A DNA stretch of 64,000 bases from Neurospora crassa OR74A (Eukaryota > Ascomycota > Sordariomycetes > Sordariales > Sordariaceae). Below, in pieces: positions 1 through 9,659 of this stretch (positions are counted from its first letter, which is position 1; every line of letters starts with the position of its first letter). The stretch is from the NCBI RefSeq assembly GCF_000182925.2, contig NC_026507.1, positions 2,356,001-2,420,000 on the forward strand, in the 5' to 3' direction. The notes beneath the pieces were generated by a model. The model was not told the DNA's origin. It did no database searches and saw only the letters and a program-made list of their open reading frames with translations. Position numbers and translations under genes: made by a program.

Positions 1-860
1 ACCTTTAGGGATAAGGAAAATCTACCTTTTTTCTTCCTCAAAAGTATTATAATTAATTTCGGTATTATAGCTTATAAAGTAATTAAGTCCGAGACAGAAC
101 TCAATCGCAATCGTCCTAGCCTAACTAAGGAAAAGGACGAAAATACCAAAACTAAATACCGGACTATATTCAAAAATCTTACATTCTATTAATCATTTAT
201 TAAAGTAGATAGGGAAATATTTAATAAAATTCCTCTCGAACTTATTATTCTACGTATTACTTATAATAATATAGATTTAAAAATTTTCGAATGCTCTATT
301 ACTTAGAATCCTCCCCCCCACCGGCGTAATAGGATAGCCCCTCCCCAAAATCTATAGCGGCCAATGCCATTATATACTCCTAAGGGTAGCCAGCCTAGTA
401 GTTAAAATAATAGTAATCGCTATAATAATAGTAAACGTTCCAGTAGCAGCAGCCAAAGTAATAGTCCTTATTATATTTCTAGCCCAAACTTTCAATTAAC
501 AGCCTTCGCAACCGTAGTAATCCTTACAAACGCCCCCGTAATAACCGCCGTAGTTATAGAAATACTAGTAGAAGCTATAACCAACTATACTTTATACCTA
601 TAGAGGGTAATTCTTCTAATTAATACTAAAATATTATATTATAGCGCTAGGTCCCAATTAACCACGGTCGTAATAATAATAATAATAATAATAACCTCCC
701 TAACCGCCGCTATAATCGCTAGGGTAGGGACCGTTGTACAATATTATTAATAAACTACGTTCCTATATTCTATTATAAGTACAATAATTGTACTAATAAT
801 ACTACCGACGTTATACCCTATATTCTTAAGCGCAATTATAAGCCGCCTACTACTTTGTTA
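1..860 (+). pseudogene. retrotransposon gag-like relic, copy 1 (5' end outside window)
   Basis: Seen: with TAA/TAG read as former Gln, one frame across about 1-480 gives a Lys/Asp/Glu-rich segment containing KEKDENTKTKYRTIFKNL, then FIKVDREIFNKIPLEL, then NPPPHRRNR and a Ser/Asn-rich tail. From about 480 to 900 another frame is better: an Asn/Arg-rich stretch and a degraded Cys/His-like cluster near 720-800. The segment up to about 400 matches, in order and spacing, a minus-strand relic at about 4.0-3.6 kb (KKDENIKSKYKVIF, FIDVDKYIF, NPPPRCDR), so this is a repeated protein. Inference: gag of an LTR retrotransposon, because gag-like order is followed by a basic, knuckle-like region. The family is not assigned. 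All breaks seen are compatible with C-to-T RIP. The match between the two copies is more certain than the name. Confidence 0.5.
670..695. repeat. (TAA)n microsatellite
   Basis: An uninterrupted run of AAT/TAA triplets inside the Asn-rich part of gag-like copy 1, where it would encode poly-Asn. It may be a coding triplet repeat rather than independent satellite DNA. Confidence 0.8.
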
Positions 861-1196
861 ATTATACTAGATTCAACTACTCTAGAAAAAAGTATAGGTT
901 CCTTACATCTTTAAATCTATTTATCAATTTAATTTTACTATTGTATATAATAATTAATAATAACATATTTAATATTACAACAAATATCACAGTATTTAAC
1001 GACTATCTAGCGATTATTGTAATAATTATTATTTAGGATTATAATATTTAGTATTAGAATTAACCTACTAATTAGTTATACTAGGTAATTACTTTAATTT
1101 TATAACATTTAAATCGGAGGAGCGATGCCGTTCTATATCCTAACGAGCCTATTCAATTAATAGCTATTCTAACCTTTATACCTATACTATTATTGC

Positions 1197-1238
<42 letters not shown>

Positions 1239-1559
1239 CGCTATCGCTATTATTATTGCATTTAATTAAATAATATAATTAATCGTTATAGGAATATACA
1301 ATTATATACTATCTGAACCAAATATAAGGGTATAGCTCTACTAACTTAGTATTTTAGTACGGCCTTATTGTAAAGTAAAATTAAATTTATAGAAGGAGCC
1401 TAAGTCTATACCTGCTTTCCTATATTCGAATGTATTTTGCCTAGCTACTTCCTTAAGTAAGTTGGACTTTCCTATTCAACGACAGATCTATGAATTGAAC
1501 CGTCCCAGGACCGTAGGTATACATGAACCGTAATCAAAATAGCAACCGCAACCAATTTA
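861..1559. other. RIP-degraded spacer with (ATT)n run
   Basis: AT-rich sequence with no frame I could read as protein. It contains a pure (ATT)n run at about 1198-1238 followed by CGCTATCGCT. The composition becomes noticeably less AT-rich after about 1440, ahead of the low-complexity relic. It may be the degraded pol region of gag-like copy 1, but no reverse transcriptase or integrase motif could be recognised. Confidence 0.5.
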
Positions 1560-2560
1560 GCAACCGTACTGGAGGTCCTGCGATTAGACTGCTGTATGGA
1601 CCGACGTGCGACTATAGTATATGAAGAACTGTGGAATTACGGTGGTCGATCTGTTCTAAGCTTCCTATATATGCCCAGCTAAGTAACAGAAGAAGACGTA
1701 TTTAGTCTAAGCCATCCTAATAATAGAGGCTATAATAATAGAGGCTATGACAACAGAGGCTATAATAATAGAGGCTATGACAATAGAGGCTATAATAATA
1801 GAGGCTATGATAATACTAGAGGTGGCGGCCGTGGATACTATAAGGATAGGACTGGCCGTAGCTATTAAGGTAGCTATATTGACCGCAGTTATAATTAGGG
1901 CTATAGTAGTTGTTCCTAGGGTAGATACAATAGCTATAGCGACGAAAGCTACTATAATTAGGGCTATAGTAGTAGCTACGATACTAGTTATTAAGGTAGT
2001 TACTAAGGTTATTCCGGCGGTATATATAGTAGTTATTATAGCGATCCTCAATAAAACTATAGTGGCTATAGTAGCTATAGTAGTTAATATAGTAGTCAAT
2101 ATAGTGGTTAATGAGGTAGTTATAAACAAGACTACTAAAATATAGGCATGGGCAGGGGTGATTACAGTTAAGACCAGACCTGTGAATATATTCCTATTCG
2201 GTCTGAATTCGAATATTAATACTAGGTTAATAGTTATAGCCGTCGTGATATTCTTAGCGAAGCCGTACCACCTCCCGACCTATAAGATAGATATTGCAAA
2301 TAGCCGCTACTTAACAACTCTAGTCTTCCTAGTCTTCTCGTCCCCTATAGTAGTTATAGTAGATACAGTAGTCCTCCTAATAATTATAGTAATTATAGTA
2401 GTTAGGGTAGTCCTCCCGCTAATTCTCCTATTAATCTTGCTACTAGTTGTAGTAGTTGGGGTATTTAGAGTAGTCTTTCCGGTAGTCCTTCTAGTAGTTG
2501 TAATAGTGGTCGTAGTCCTCCCGGTAGTTGTAGTGGTAGTCGTAGTAGATAATTATTTTC
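1560..2560 (+). pseudogene. low-complexity Ser/Tyr/Gly/Gln/Arg-rich protein relic (FUS-like repeats)
   Basis: One continuous frame of over 300 codons is coherent if TAA/TAG are read as former Gln. A short leader (RRATIVYEELWNYGG, then QVTEEDVFSLSHP) precedes six NNRGY/DNRGY pentapeptides at 1719-1805 and an RGGGRG box. Then come about 130 residues of SYQGSY, NQGYSS and SSQYSSQYSG type repeats, then a Ser/Pro/Asn part (about 2340-2550) ending in SGSRSR. One TGA (former CGA) is present; the other stops are TAA/TAG. This composition is typical of prion-like, RG/RGG-containing RNA-binding proteins and of some retrotransposon gag tails. Which of these it was cannot be told: no RRM or zinc finger is visible. 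It lies downstream of gag-like copy 1 in the same direction. The ATG at 1523 is in another frame, so no start is assigned. Confidence 0.55.
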
Positions 2561-2934
2561 GAAAATCGCTAATTTTATTTTACTTATTCCTAGGCGTACT
2601 CGTATACCGACTACGTTGGGCTCCGATAATATATTTATTACTACAATATTAGAGTTTGAGACCCTAATTAGTATAAAGTCTTTATACCTTTGAACTATTG
2701 GCATTTGTATTAGGTTTATCTATATAATTATTATCCAATTAATAATATTAGTATTGTATTCCGAATTCCAATAGTTAGTAGAATAATTAGAATAGTAATT
2801 AGTATAACAATTAGCGAGTCTTTCAATTATATATCCAATATCGTATACCTTAGAGTATTTAGAATTATAACAATTAGTAACACTTTAAATATTATACGGT
2901 CCAGCATTAGATCATTCAGGCATACATTCAAATA
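2561..2934. other. RIP-degraded spacer
   Basis: Both strands give only stop-rich readings. A plus-strand reading rich in Leu/Ile and former Gln follows the low-complexity relic to about 2700. No motif could be named. The right edge is the junction with the MITE at 2935. Confidence 0.5.
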
Positions 2935-3533
2935 GAGTTAACTTACCGACACGCACCAAAAACTTACAGGTACGCACTTTGCCAGAAAAATGGGGCAGTT
3001 CAGCTGATGACACCTGACATCGTAAATCCCGTTTTTACCCGCAAAATTTCGTCTTTTCAATGCACGCAACATCCCCTTCAACTTGGTCATTTCTTTCACT
3101 CTTTTACACACGCCCGGCCATTTGCACCAATACTTTACACTAGCACTCCACACTAGCACTTTATACTAATACTCTACGCCAATATTTTATACTAATACTT
3201 TACACTATACTATACTATACTATACGCAATTATATTACACCTATCTATATACTATATATATTAATTTAATCTACTACTTCAACGCATATTTAAATCCACC
3301 AAATATAAGCTGTGAGCTTCCAGATTGGCGCTGTCAGATTGGCGCTGTTAGATTTGCTTGCCCGCTGAGGACCAAATTTTATAGGGCATTTACAGGGCAT
3401 TTACTAGGCTGACCCACTTCATGATAGTGAAAATTACGATTTTTACAGCCAAAACGAGATAATTTACATATCAGCTATTAGATCCCAAAAGTACGTACCT
3501 ATAAGTTTTTGGTGCGTGTCGGCAAGTTAACTC
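2935..3533. mobile_element. MITE-A, 599-bp MULE-related non-autonomous element
   Basis: Seen: about 43-bp terminal inverted repeats, left GAGTTAACTTACCGACACGC and right its reverse complement with few mismatches. Subterminal blocks are shared with the MULE at 44.6 kb and with MITE-B: a block around CGTTTTTACCCGCAAAATTT near the left end and GATAATTTACATATC near the right end. The interior has no transposase and includes two copies of GATTGGCGCTGT at 3324-3350. No convincing 8-bp target duplication was found, possibly because the flanks were mutated. It sits inside the minus-strand gag-like copy 2. Shared subterminal sequence with a MULE suggests mobilisation by that transposase (inference). 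Confidence 0.85.
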
Positions 3534-4160
3534 ATTATAAAAGCGCTTATATAGACTGCTACAATCGCGAGGACTATCGGTTGCAGAACCTAGACCGGAA
3601 ATACGACGAGGACTATTACCTTAGCTACTACCTACACAACTACTATTTCCTTAACGACTACTACTACCTTAGCTACTAGGATAACTACCAGATTAATTAT
3701 CCGAGCCACTATCGGGAGCGTATAATAGCATAGGCCGCTACGGGTTCTAGAGAGTAGGTTAACTTACTCTATCACAGCGGGGGGGCGGGTTTCTAATAGT
3801 AGACCGTTCGAAGATTTCGAAATCGATATTACTTCAAATATTTTAGGGAATAAAAAATTTAAAAGGAAGCTCTACAAAGATATATTTATCTACGTCAATA
3901 AATATTTTATAAAATCCGAAGTTAATGAATATTACCTTATATTTACTCTTAATATTTTCGTCCTTCTTTTTAACTAAGCTAATACCCGGACTACAACTAG
4001 TATTTAATAATCTTTCGGTTTAAATAACCCTATAAACTATAACACCCAAATCGATTATAATACTCCTAAAGTAGAAATATAGCAAATCCTCCTTATCAGT
4101 GAAGGTACCCGAATAGTTAATATATGGCGCAATATATAAAAAGACTTCCTAGAAAAAGTA

Positions 4161-6031
4161 CCAGTCTTGACCCCACAACTGACCACCCCCCTCAACTGGC
4201 CACATCCACACCGCTGTTTCCCCTCATGCAACATCACCACCCTGCTTCTCCCAACAACCACAATTGTATTAAATTAAGCCCGATCGCGTTCGTTTCTACT
4301 GCAATAAACTCGCCTTTAATTGAAGAAGCGCTTAAGGCTATTCGCAACGGACTTTCCTAGCGCGCAATAGCGAAGAAGTATAGGATTCTACGGTTTACCC
4401 TCGGTAACTGTATTAAAGGTACTCCTACTAAACGCAATATTAAAATCCCCTACTAGAAGCTATCGCCAACGTAAGAATCCTTCATTTGCAGATAGATATT
4501 AAATAAGGAGAAGGCCGGCCGTACTCCCAACCGTCGTTAGGTATTAGGATTTGCATCGTCGATATTAAAAAGAGGAGGCGACTATAATAAGTTAGAAGCC
4601 CGTTAGGTAGACCAATTCCTAAAGCGCAACCCTAATATTAAGATTAAATTTTCGAAGCCACTCAAGTTAATAAGAATTAGAGGGTCTACCCGAGAAGCCT
4701 TTACGAAATTCTTCGACCTTCTAGAAATCTAAATTCGCGATAAAGGTATTATCCCAATTAATATATCGAATATAGATAAATATAGTCTTTAAGAATTGGA
4801 ATTTAAGGATAGTAAAGTACTTAGGTCTACCCTAATGAAGAAGGTATACGTAATAACGACCGACGTAACCGTTTGGGTATCTATTATTGAGTATAGGATT
4901 ATTAAGAGCAAGAGGTTGATTCCCATTATTATCTTTTCTAGTATTAACCTCGAAGGATAGTAGTTCCCTAACGATATGGACGATAAATTTAAGAACTAGA
5001 AATACAATAGTATATTAATTGGATAGAGTAATTCAGGGATTGTTTTACGCTAGTTGAAGGAGGTTTACTTTCTTAAGACCTAGGTTAATAGCTGGCGTTT
5101 CTTGATTCTCGATGAGTATTCGAATTATTTATTTGACGATTTTCTCGTTAAGGTATTTTAATATAATATTCAATTATTCTTTTTACCTCCCTATATTTTT
5201 TATAAGATTTAATTACTCAATAAATCTATATTTACCGCCGTTAAATTATATTTTAGAGATTTAATAAAGGATTACGCTAGCTTTTTAGTATTTGTATTAG
5301 TAAATAAATAACGGTTCTTCTAATATTATTAAAAAGTATTACAATAAGGCGTAAGCTCTAGAAACTTTAGATTAGGGTTCAAAAAGACTAGGATATAGCT
5401 AATAAATAGATTTATTGTACTTGACGACCCCGACGCTATTATTAATGATAGTGCCCTCCCTCTCCAGCTATTACTACCCAAAACGCTACCTAGAAACGAA
5501 ATATTTAAAGTTAATTATATTTTTAAAACTCCCTAGAAGTTTAGGGATATATTAGGAAATATTTATAATAAATTAATTACTATTAACTATAATATCCGGA
5601 CTATTTATACTAAAGTAGCTAAAGCGCTTAATAATAAAAATATTGAGCTCGCCGCTAAAGATTACCAACTTCAATATTTATAGACTAAGCTGGAGTTATT
5701 TAAGTTACGGGGTAAAAGGAAGGTTAAAGAAGGGGGTAATAATAAATTTGCACGTGTAGAGAGTATAATCGAGGCTCGTGAAGCCTCAAAGCAAGCCCCC
5801 AAGCGCTAGCGGGTTACTACGGTAATAACGACGTCGTTATTACTACAACCCATCGAAAGAGCTGTTGAGTTAATACTCTAGACTATTTATGAGTATTAGG
5901 ATTAGTTAATAAATATTTCAAATGGTTGAAATCGCTGCAAAAATGGCCAATTTTCAATGTTATCCGACTACTGGTTATGGCTGGGGATGTGGCCAGTTGA
6001 GGGGGGTGGCCAGCTGAGGGGTCAAGACTGG
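4161..6031 (+). mobile_element. Fot1/pogo-type Tc1-mariner DNA transposon, RIP-mutated
   Basis: Seen: 1871 bp with about 50-bp terminal inverted repeats starting CCAGTCTTGACCCC and ending GGGGTCAAGACTGG, flanked on both sides by TA (4159-4160 and 6032-6033). The TA target and a single transposase gene with an N-terminal CENP-B/HTH-like region are hallmarks of Fot1/pogo elements of ascomycetes. The tips still match well although the interior is full of RIP stops, as expected for a dead but recent copy. It is inserted in the minus-strand gag-like copy 2, whose reading frame flanks it on both sides. Confidence 0.92.
4226..5930 (+). pseudogene. Fot1/pogo transposase, dead
   Basis: The ATG at 4226 opens a frame with an N-terminal helix-turn-helix: EEALKAIRNGLS, a former-Gln stop, RAIAKKYRI, then a TPTKRN linker, as in the HTH_psq/CENP-B DNA-binding part of pogo-like transposases. 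Later blocks resemble the DDE_1 catalytic domain: FKNWNLR near 4790, and LYLPPLNYILEI near 5235, which corresponds to the conserved LPPH.SHLLQPLD motif. Most stops are TAG/TAA, and several segments read best in shifted frames, so indels may also be present. Length (about 1.7 kb) fits the roughly 500-560 residues usual for the family. The end is approximate. Confidence 0.8.
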
Positions 6032-7195
6032 TAGGCGTTAATCCAAAACTCTACTAATTACTCGAAAGTTTTACGGTCTTTAGAATTATTATAAGCAAAT
6101 TCTAGCAATTAGTTATAATCTTTAAATATAGTAACAAAGTAGGTATGGAATTTGTCCTATAAAAATCGGTTCTTTTAAGTTTTAAATTTTCTCTTAGTAT
6201 AAATACGGAGGCGTTTAAATTTAGACGAATAAGTATTAATATTAAGTACGGTTTATATAACCACCCAATTGACAAACTTATTAGAATAGTAAATAATTAT
6301 ATATTAGCGTATTTATCAATAGATTTCATTAATAACCTCTTTAATTTCCTCCTTGGGTGTAGATTGTATAATAATTGCTTTAAATTTGTTAATATTACTA
6401 TTAATAGGGTTATAATCTATATAGGTTAATATACCTATCCTTATTAATTCTATTATATTAGTACGGGAGGGTACGAAGAAATGTTTAGGGTATTTATCTT
6501 CTAGAGGGCGTTCGTTAGGGTCGTTGAGACTTGGCTGGCTAAATCGGTTAGACCTTTAGCTAAAACCTTAGCTACGGTTTATTAATTAACGCCTGCCGCC
6601 ATGTATTTAGGGTAGTATAGAACTACGTTGAGAATCGCTATATTGAGGAGCGCCCGGTTGAGGAGCGCTATATTGGGGACCGCCTTGGAAGCTACTATAT
6701 TGAGGACTACTATATTAACCGCCGTATAGATTACCGTATAGATTACCGTATAGATTGTTATATAGATTACTATATAGATTACTATATAGATTATATATAT
6801 TACTATATGGATCATACTAGACATCGCTATAGTAAGGCTAGCCGGGTTAGGGAAACTAGCCTTACAGACTATGCGGTACACTACTACTACTACTATATAT
6901 ATATTATTGCTAAATTGAAATTGGCTGCTATGCTAAAAATAGGATGTTACATTAGGATTAGGTATTATATTAGGAGTGGGTGATTTATTGAGAACGCGTG
7001 CCACACTGGGATTGAATACTAAATTAGGACTAGGCATTATATTAAAATTGGATACCGGACTGGGACTAGGTATTTTATTAAGAACAATTACTACGCTAAA
7101 ACTGGGCATTATATTGGCACTAGATATTAAATTAGGATTAGGTGCTACGCTGGGAATAAGTTTTATTAATGAAGTTAGTACTAAAAGTAGCTTCT

Positions 7196-7580
7196 AGCTC
7201 AAAGGCCGAGTGGTTATTATTTCCAATATATTCGGTATAATTAGTTTAGCCCCTATTGGAGTTTTTACTAGTACAATCGGAAATTGTACTAATAATAATA
7301 ATTCCGGCAGGTATAAGTAACCGAATATGAAAATAAAGAATTTCTACTTATTAATTAATAGCATTTTTAGTAAGTATTCTAGCAAGTATAATTATTAAAC
7401 TACCCGCAACCGGTTAGGTAATTAGGACCTCTTTCTATTTACCCTTATTTTAATATTTACTTTTATCTTAACGCTTATTTTTATTTTATTTCTTTAGCTG
7501 TTAAACTTTAATAAGTAGATTGTTAAATCCTACATTTAAAGAAATATTAGTAGTAGCTATATTCTAGTTATTTTATAAAA
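7196..7580. other. RIP-degraded spacer upstream of gag-like copy 2
   Basis: AT-rich sequence without a readable frame. If copy 2 is a minus-strand retrotransposon, its leader or 5' LTR should lie here or further right, but no second LTR copy was found in the window. Confidence 0.4.
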
Positions 7581-7589
7581 TAATAATAT

Positions 7590-7845
7590 TATTATTACTA
7601 TTATCCTTAGGGAGGTATAGTACCTTGACTGCGAAAAGGTTAGGGAGGAGGATAGTTTTAACTATAAAAATATTAGGGAGGAGGCATATCACCTTAACTA
7701 AGAAAAGGTTAGGGAGGGTAATAACTTTAACTTTAGCTTCGAAAAGGTTAGAGAAGAGGTATACTTTAACCGGGAAAAGATTAATAAGATATAGGACTAC
7801 GAAAGGGTTAGGGAAGTATAGGACCGCGAAAAGGTTGGGGACTAA
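7590..7845 (+). pseudogene. charged EKVREE-repeat relic
   Basis: In one plus-strand frame the sequence gives imperfect repeats built on EKVREE/EKVREG: REVQYLDCEKVREED, then NIREEAYHLN, EKVREGNNFN, FEKVREEVYFN, EKINKI, YERVREV, DREKVGD. The stops in this frame are TAA/TAG at positions where Gln fits. At DNA level the repeats appear as a recurring GAAAAGGTTAGGGAG block. A highly charged, probably helical or coiled-coil repeat protein is the simplest reading. No family is recognised. The opposite strand gives no better frame. The single open frame here (7625-7897) is out of phase with the repeats. Confidence 0.4.
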
Positions 7846-7899
7846 ACGGGCTATAGAAACCCTATTTATATTATTAGATGTTATAATAGTTATGTGATG

Positions 7900-9650
7900 T
7901 TACGTCACAATCTATTTATTAACTGTTCTTTTAAAGGGGATTAGTAGATAGAATTGTAGTTAATCTAGAGTAATACTCTAATTATTTCATTATTATAATT
8001 CGATAGTTAAAAGTAATATTGGACGATAAAGTATAGTATTACTAAAATAAAGAAGGTAATATTAAATAAAATTTTTGGTGTATATATATTATTTATAGTT
8101 TACTTATTTAATTCTACTCAGAAGGGACTTACAAATAATTAGTAATAGTACATTATTATACTACCAGTATGATTACCGGGTATATAGTAAACGCTTTAGG
8201 GCGTCGGTTATTAAATTTATTATTACGATTATTTAAATTACTATTATCGTCGGAGAATAGTCTATCATTCCGGTTAATTATCGTTTATTTAATTTTTAAT
8301 TAAGGGTAATAATAAATATAATACTTAGTTTAACTCACGTTAATAGCGGGTTGAGAGGCTAGTAAATTCATAATTAATTAAATTAATTAAAATAATAGCT
8401 AGCCTTATTGCACGTAGTAACTTTATTATTATATACAATAGGTTAGTTGGGCTATCGCTTATAATAGTTTTATTATATATAATAACCTTCTAAAGTACTA
8501 TAGTATTAAATAATTATACGCAATAAGTCTAGCATATACTATAAATTGGCGAACTTGGCGAACTTATATATTGCAATAAAGGTGAAAAAGAAGAGGAAGA
8601 GAGGAAGATAGGAAGGACGAGGACGAGGTAATAAGAAAGAATCTAATATAATAAATTTTAAAAGTAGTTAGCGAAGTAATAAATAATACTAACGCGAGGT
8701 AGGAGATTCTATCAAATTCCATATTACCGTATCGCTATAGATATTTAAAATAATCTTTATATTATTTGCGTTAGAAGATTAGATGAAATGGCAGGGTAGT
8801 GGGAGTTAATTATACTTATTAATATAAGTGAATAGTAATAGTATTAATAGTATTATAGCGTTTATTCGATAATTTTGGGTGGGTTTTGAAAGCGGCTCGT
8901 TGTAGAGTAATGGTTTTCTAAGTGGGTTTTAGGCTATAGTAAAAGGTAGTTTTAGTAGGGGAAGGTAAATAGGGTAATTAATAGAAGTAGTTGTATTAAG
9001 AGTTGAACCCTTAGCCGGTATAGTTTTACACTATCGCCGGCTATTTTAGAATTTCCTTATATTAATAATTTGGCTCTTATTTATAAATAAATACTACTTT
9101 TCTACTTTATAAATAATTAATAATATAATAATAAGTATTACTAAAATAAACGAAGATAAGATAGTAACGTTATAGTTTATCATTAGTTGCCTACTAGTTT
9201 TGAAATTATATAGCTTATATACGTTTACGCCGAAATATATCTAATAATAGCGAGAATACTTCCATATATTATTTACTATTTAAAGATAAGATTAAATATA
9301 CATAAGTAGATTTGTAACCCTTGCGTAGAGTTGCTCTATATTATAGAATACTATATTTTAATCCTTTTAATTCTATTAGACTCTCCCTTTTATTAAACTC
9401 TTACCCTTATTCTTCTATTTATAGACTTTTATTATTTATAATTAACCCCACTTTAATTCCTACCCTAAAATTAGATACGGGTTCGTAGTACTGGTATTAA
9501 GATGCCCGGCCCTCGAGTACTTAAAATATTTAGTTTGGGCCGAGTTACTCTAGATTTTGATCAAAAACCCTTTAAAGTAATTATACTAATTGTGACGTAC
9601 TTCGAATAGATATATAAGATACACTAAATTAATAATATTAATAATAATAA
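7900..9650. other. RIP-degraded intergenic region
   Basis: About 1.75 kb with no recognisable protein on either strand. Local landmarks are a 9-bp tandem duplication GGCGAACTT at about 8546-8563, a purine-rich stretch at about 8580-8640 and a less mutated island around 9490-9545 (GCCCGGCCCTCGAGTAC). No terminal repeats were found that would define an element. Confidence 0.5.
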
Positions 9651-9659
9651 TAATTAGAC

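Larger units (their letters stand above)
3540..7195 (-). pseudogene. retrotransposon gag-like relic, copy 2 (split by Fot1 element)
   Basis: Minus-strand reading with TAA/TAG as Gln. From 7195 to about 6900 it is a Gln/Ser/Asn repeat region (units like QYNAQSQFS). From about 6900 to 6600 it is a Tyr/Ser/Gly/Asn/Pro region (YGNLYGNLYGG, QYSSPQYSS, SAPQPGAPQYS). After about 6590 it becomes a charged, globular-looking segment (NDPNERPLEDKYPKHFF, TPKEEIKEVINEIY, KRKFKTQKNRFLQDKF) that reaches the Fot1 junction at 6034. Beyond Fot1, from 4158, it resumes and contains KKDENIKSKYKVIF and NPPPRCDR, homologous to copy 1 at the left edge of the window. A Gln/Ser-rich N-terminus before a gag core is known from Ty1/Copia-type retrotransposons. 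Assignment to Copia is an inference and no pol domain was found. The end is cut by MITE-A. Confidence 0.5.

Noticed and set aside
1707-2129. Open frames of 140 aa (minus) and 132 aa (plus) over 1707-2145
   Set aside because: Ile/Thr/Val/Ala-rich translations of the repeat DNA in the wrong frames. The NNRGY/SYQG frame, although interrupted, is the coherent one.
2465-2704. Minus-strand frame and Thr-rich minus reading as the true protein at 2.3-2.7 kb
   Set aside because: The plus-strand Ser/Pro/Gly reading is continuous with the upstream low-complexity relic and has the expected Gln-type stops.
2924-3545. Target-site duplication of MITE-A
   Set aside because: The best flank alignment (CATTCAAATAG versus CATTATAAAAG) has too many mismatches to claim.
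6976-7197. Plus-strand 73-aa frame (LGLNTKLGLGIIL) as a gene
   Set aside because: Shadow of the Gln/Ser-rich repeats of the minus-strand gag-like relic.
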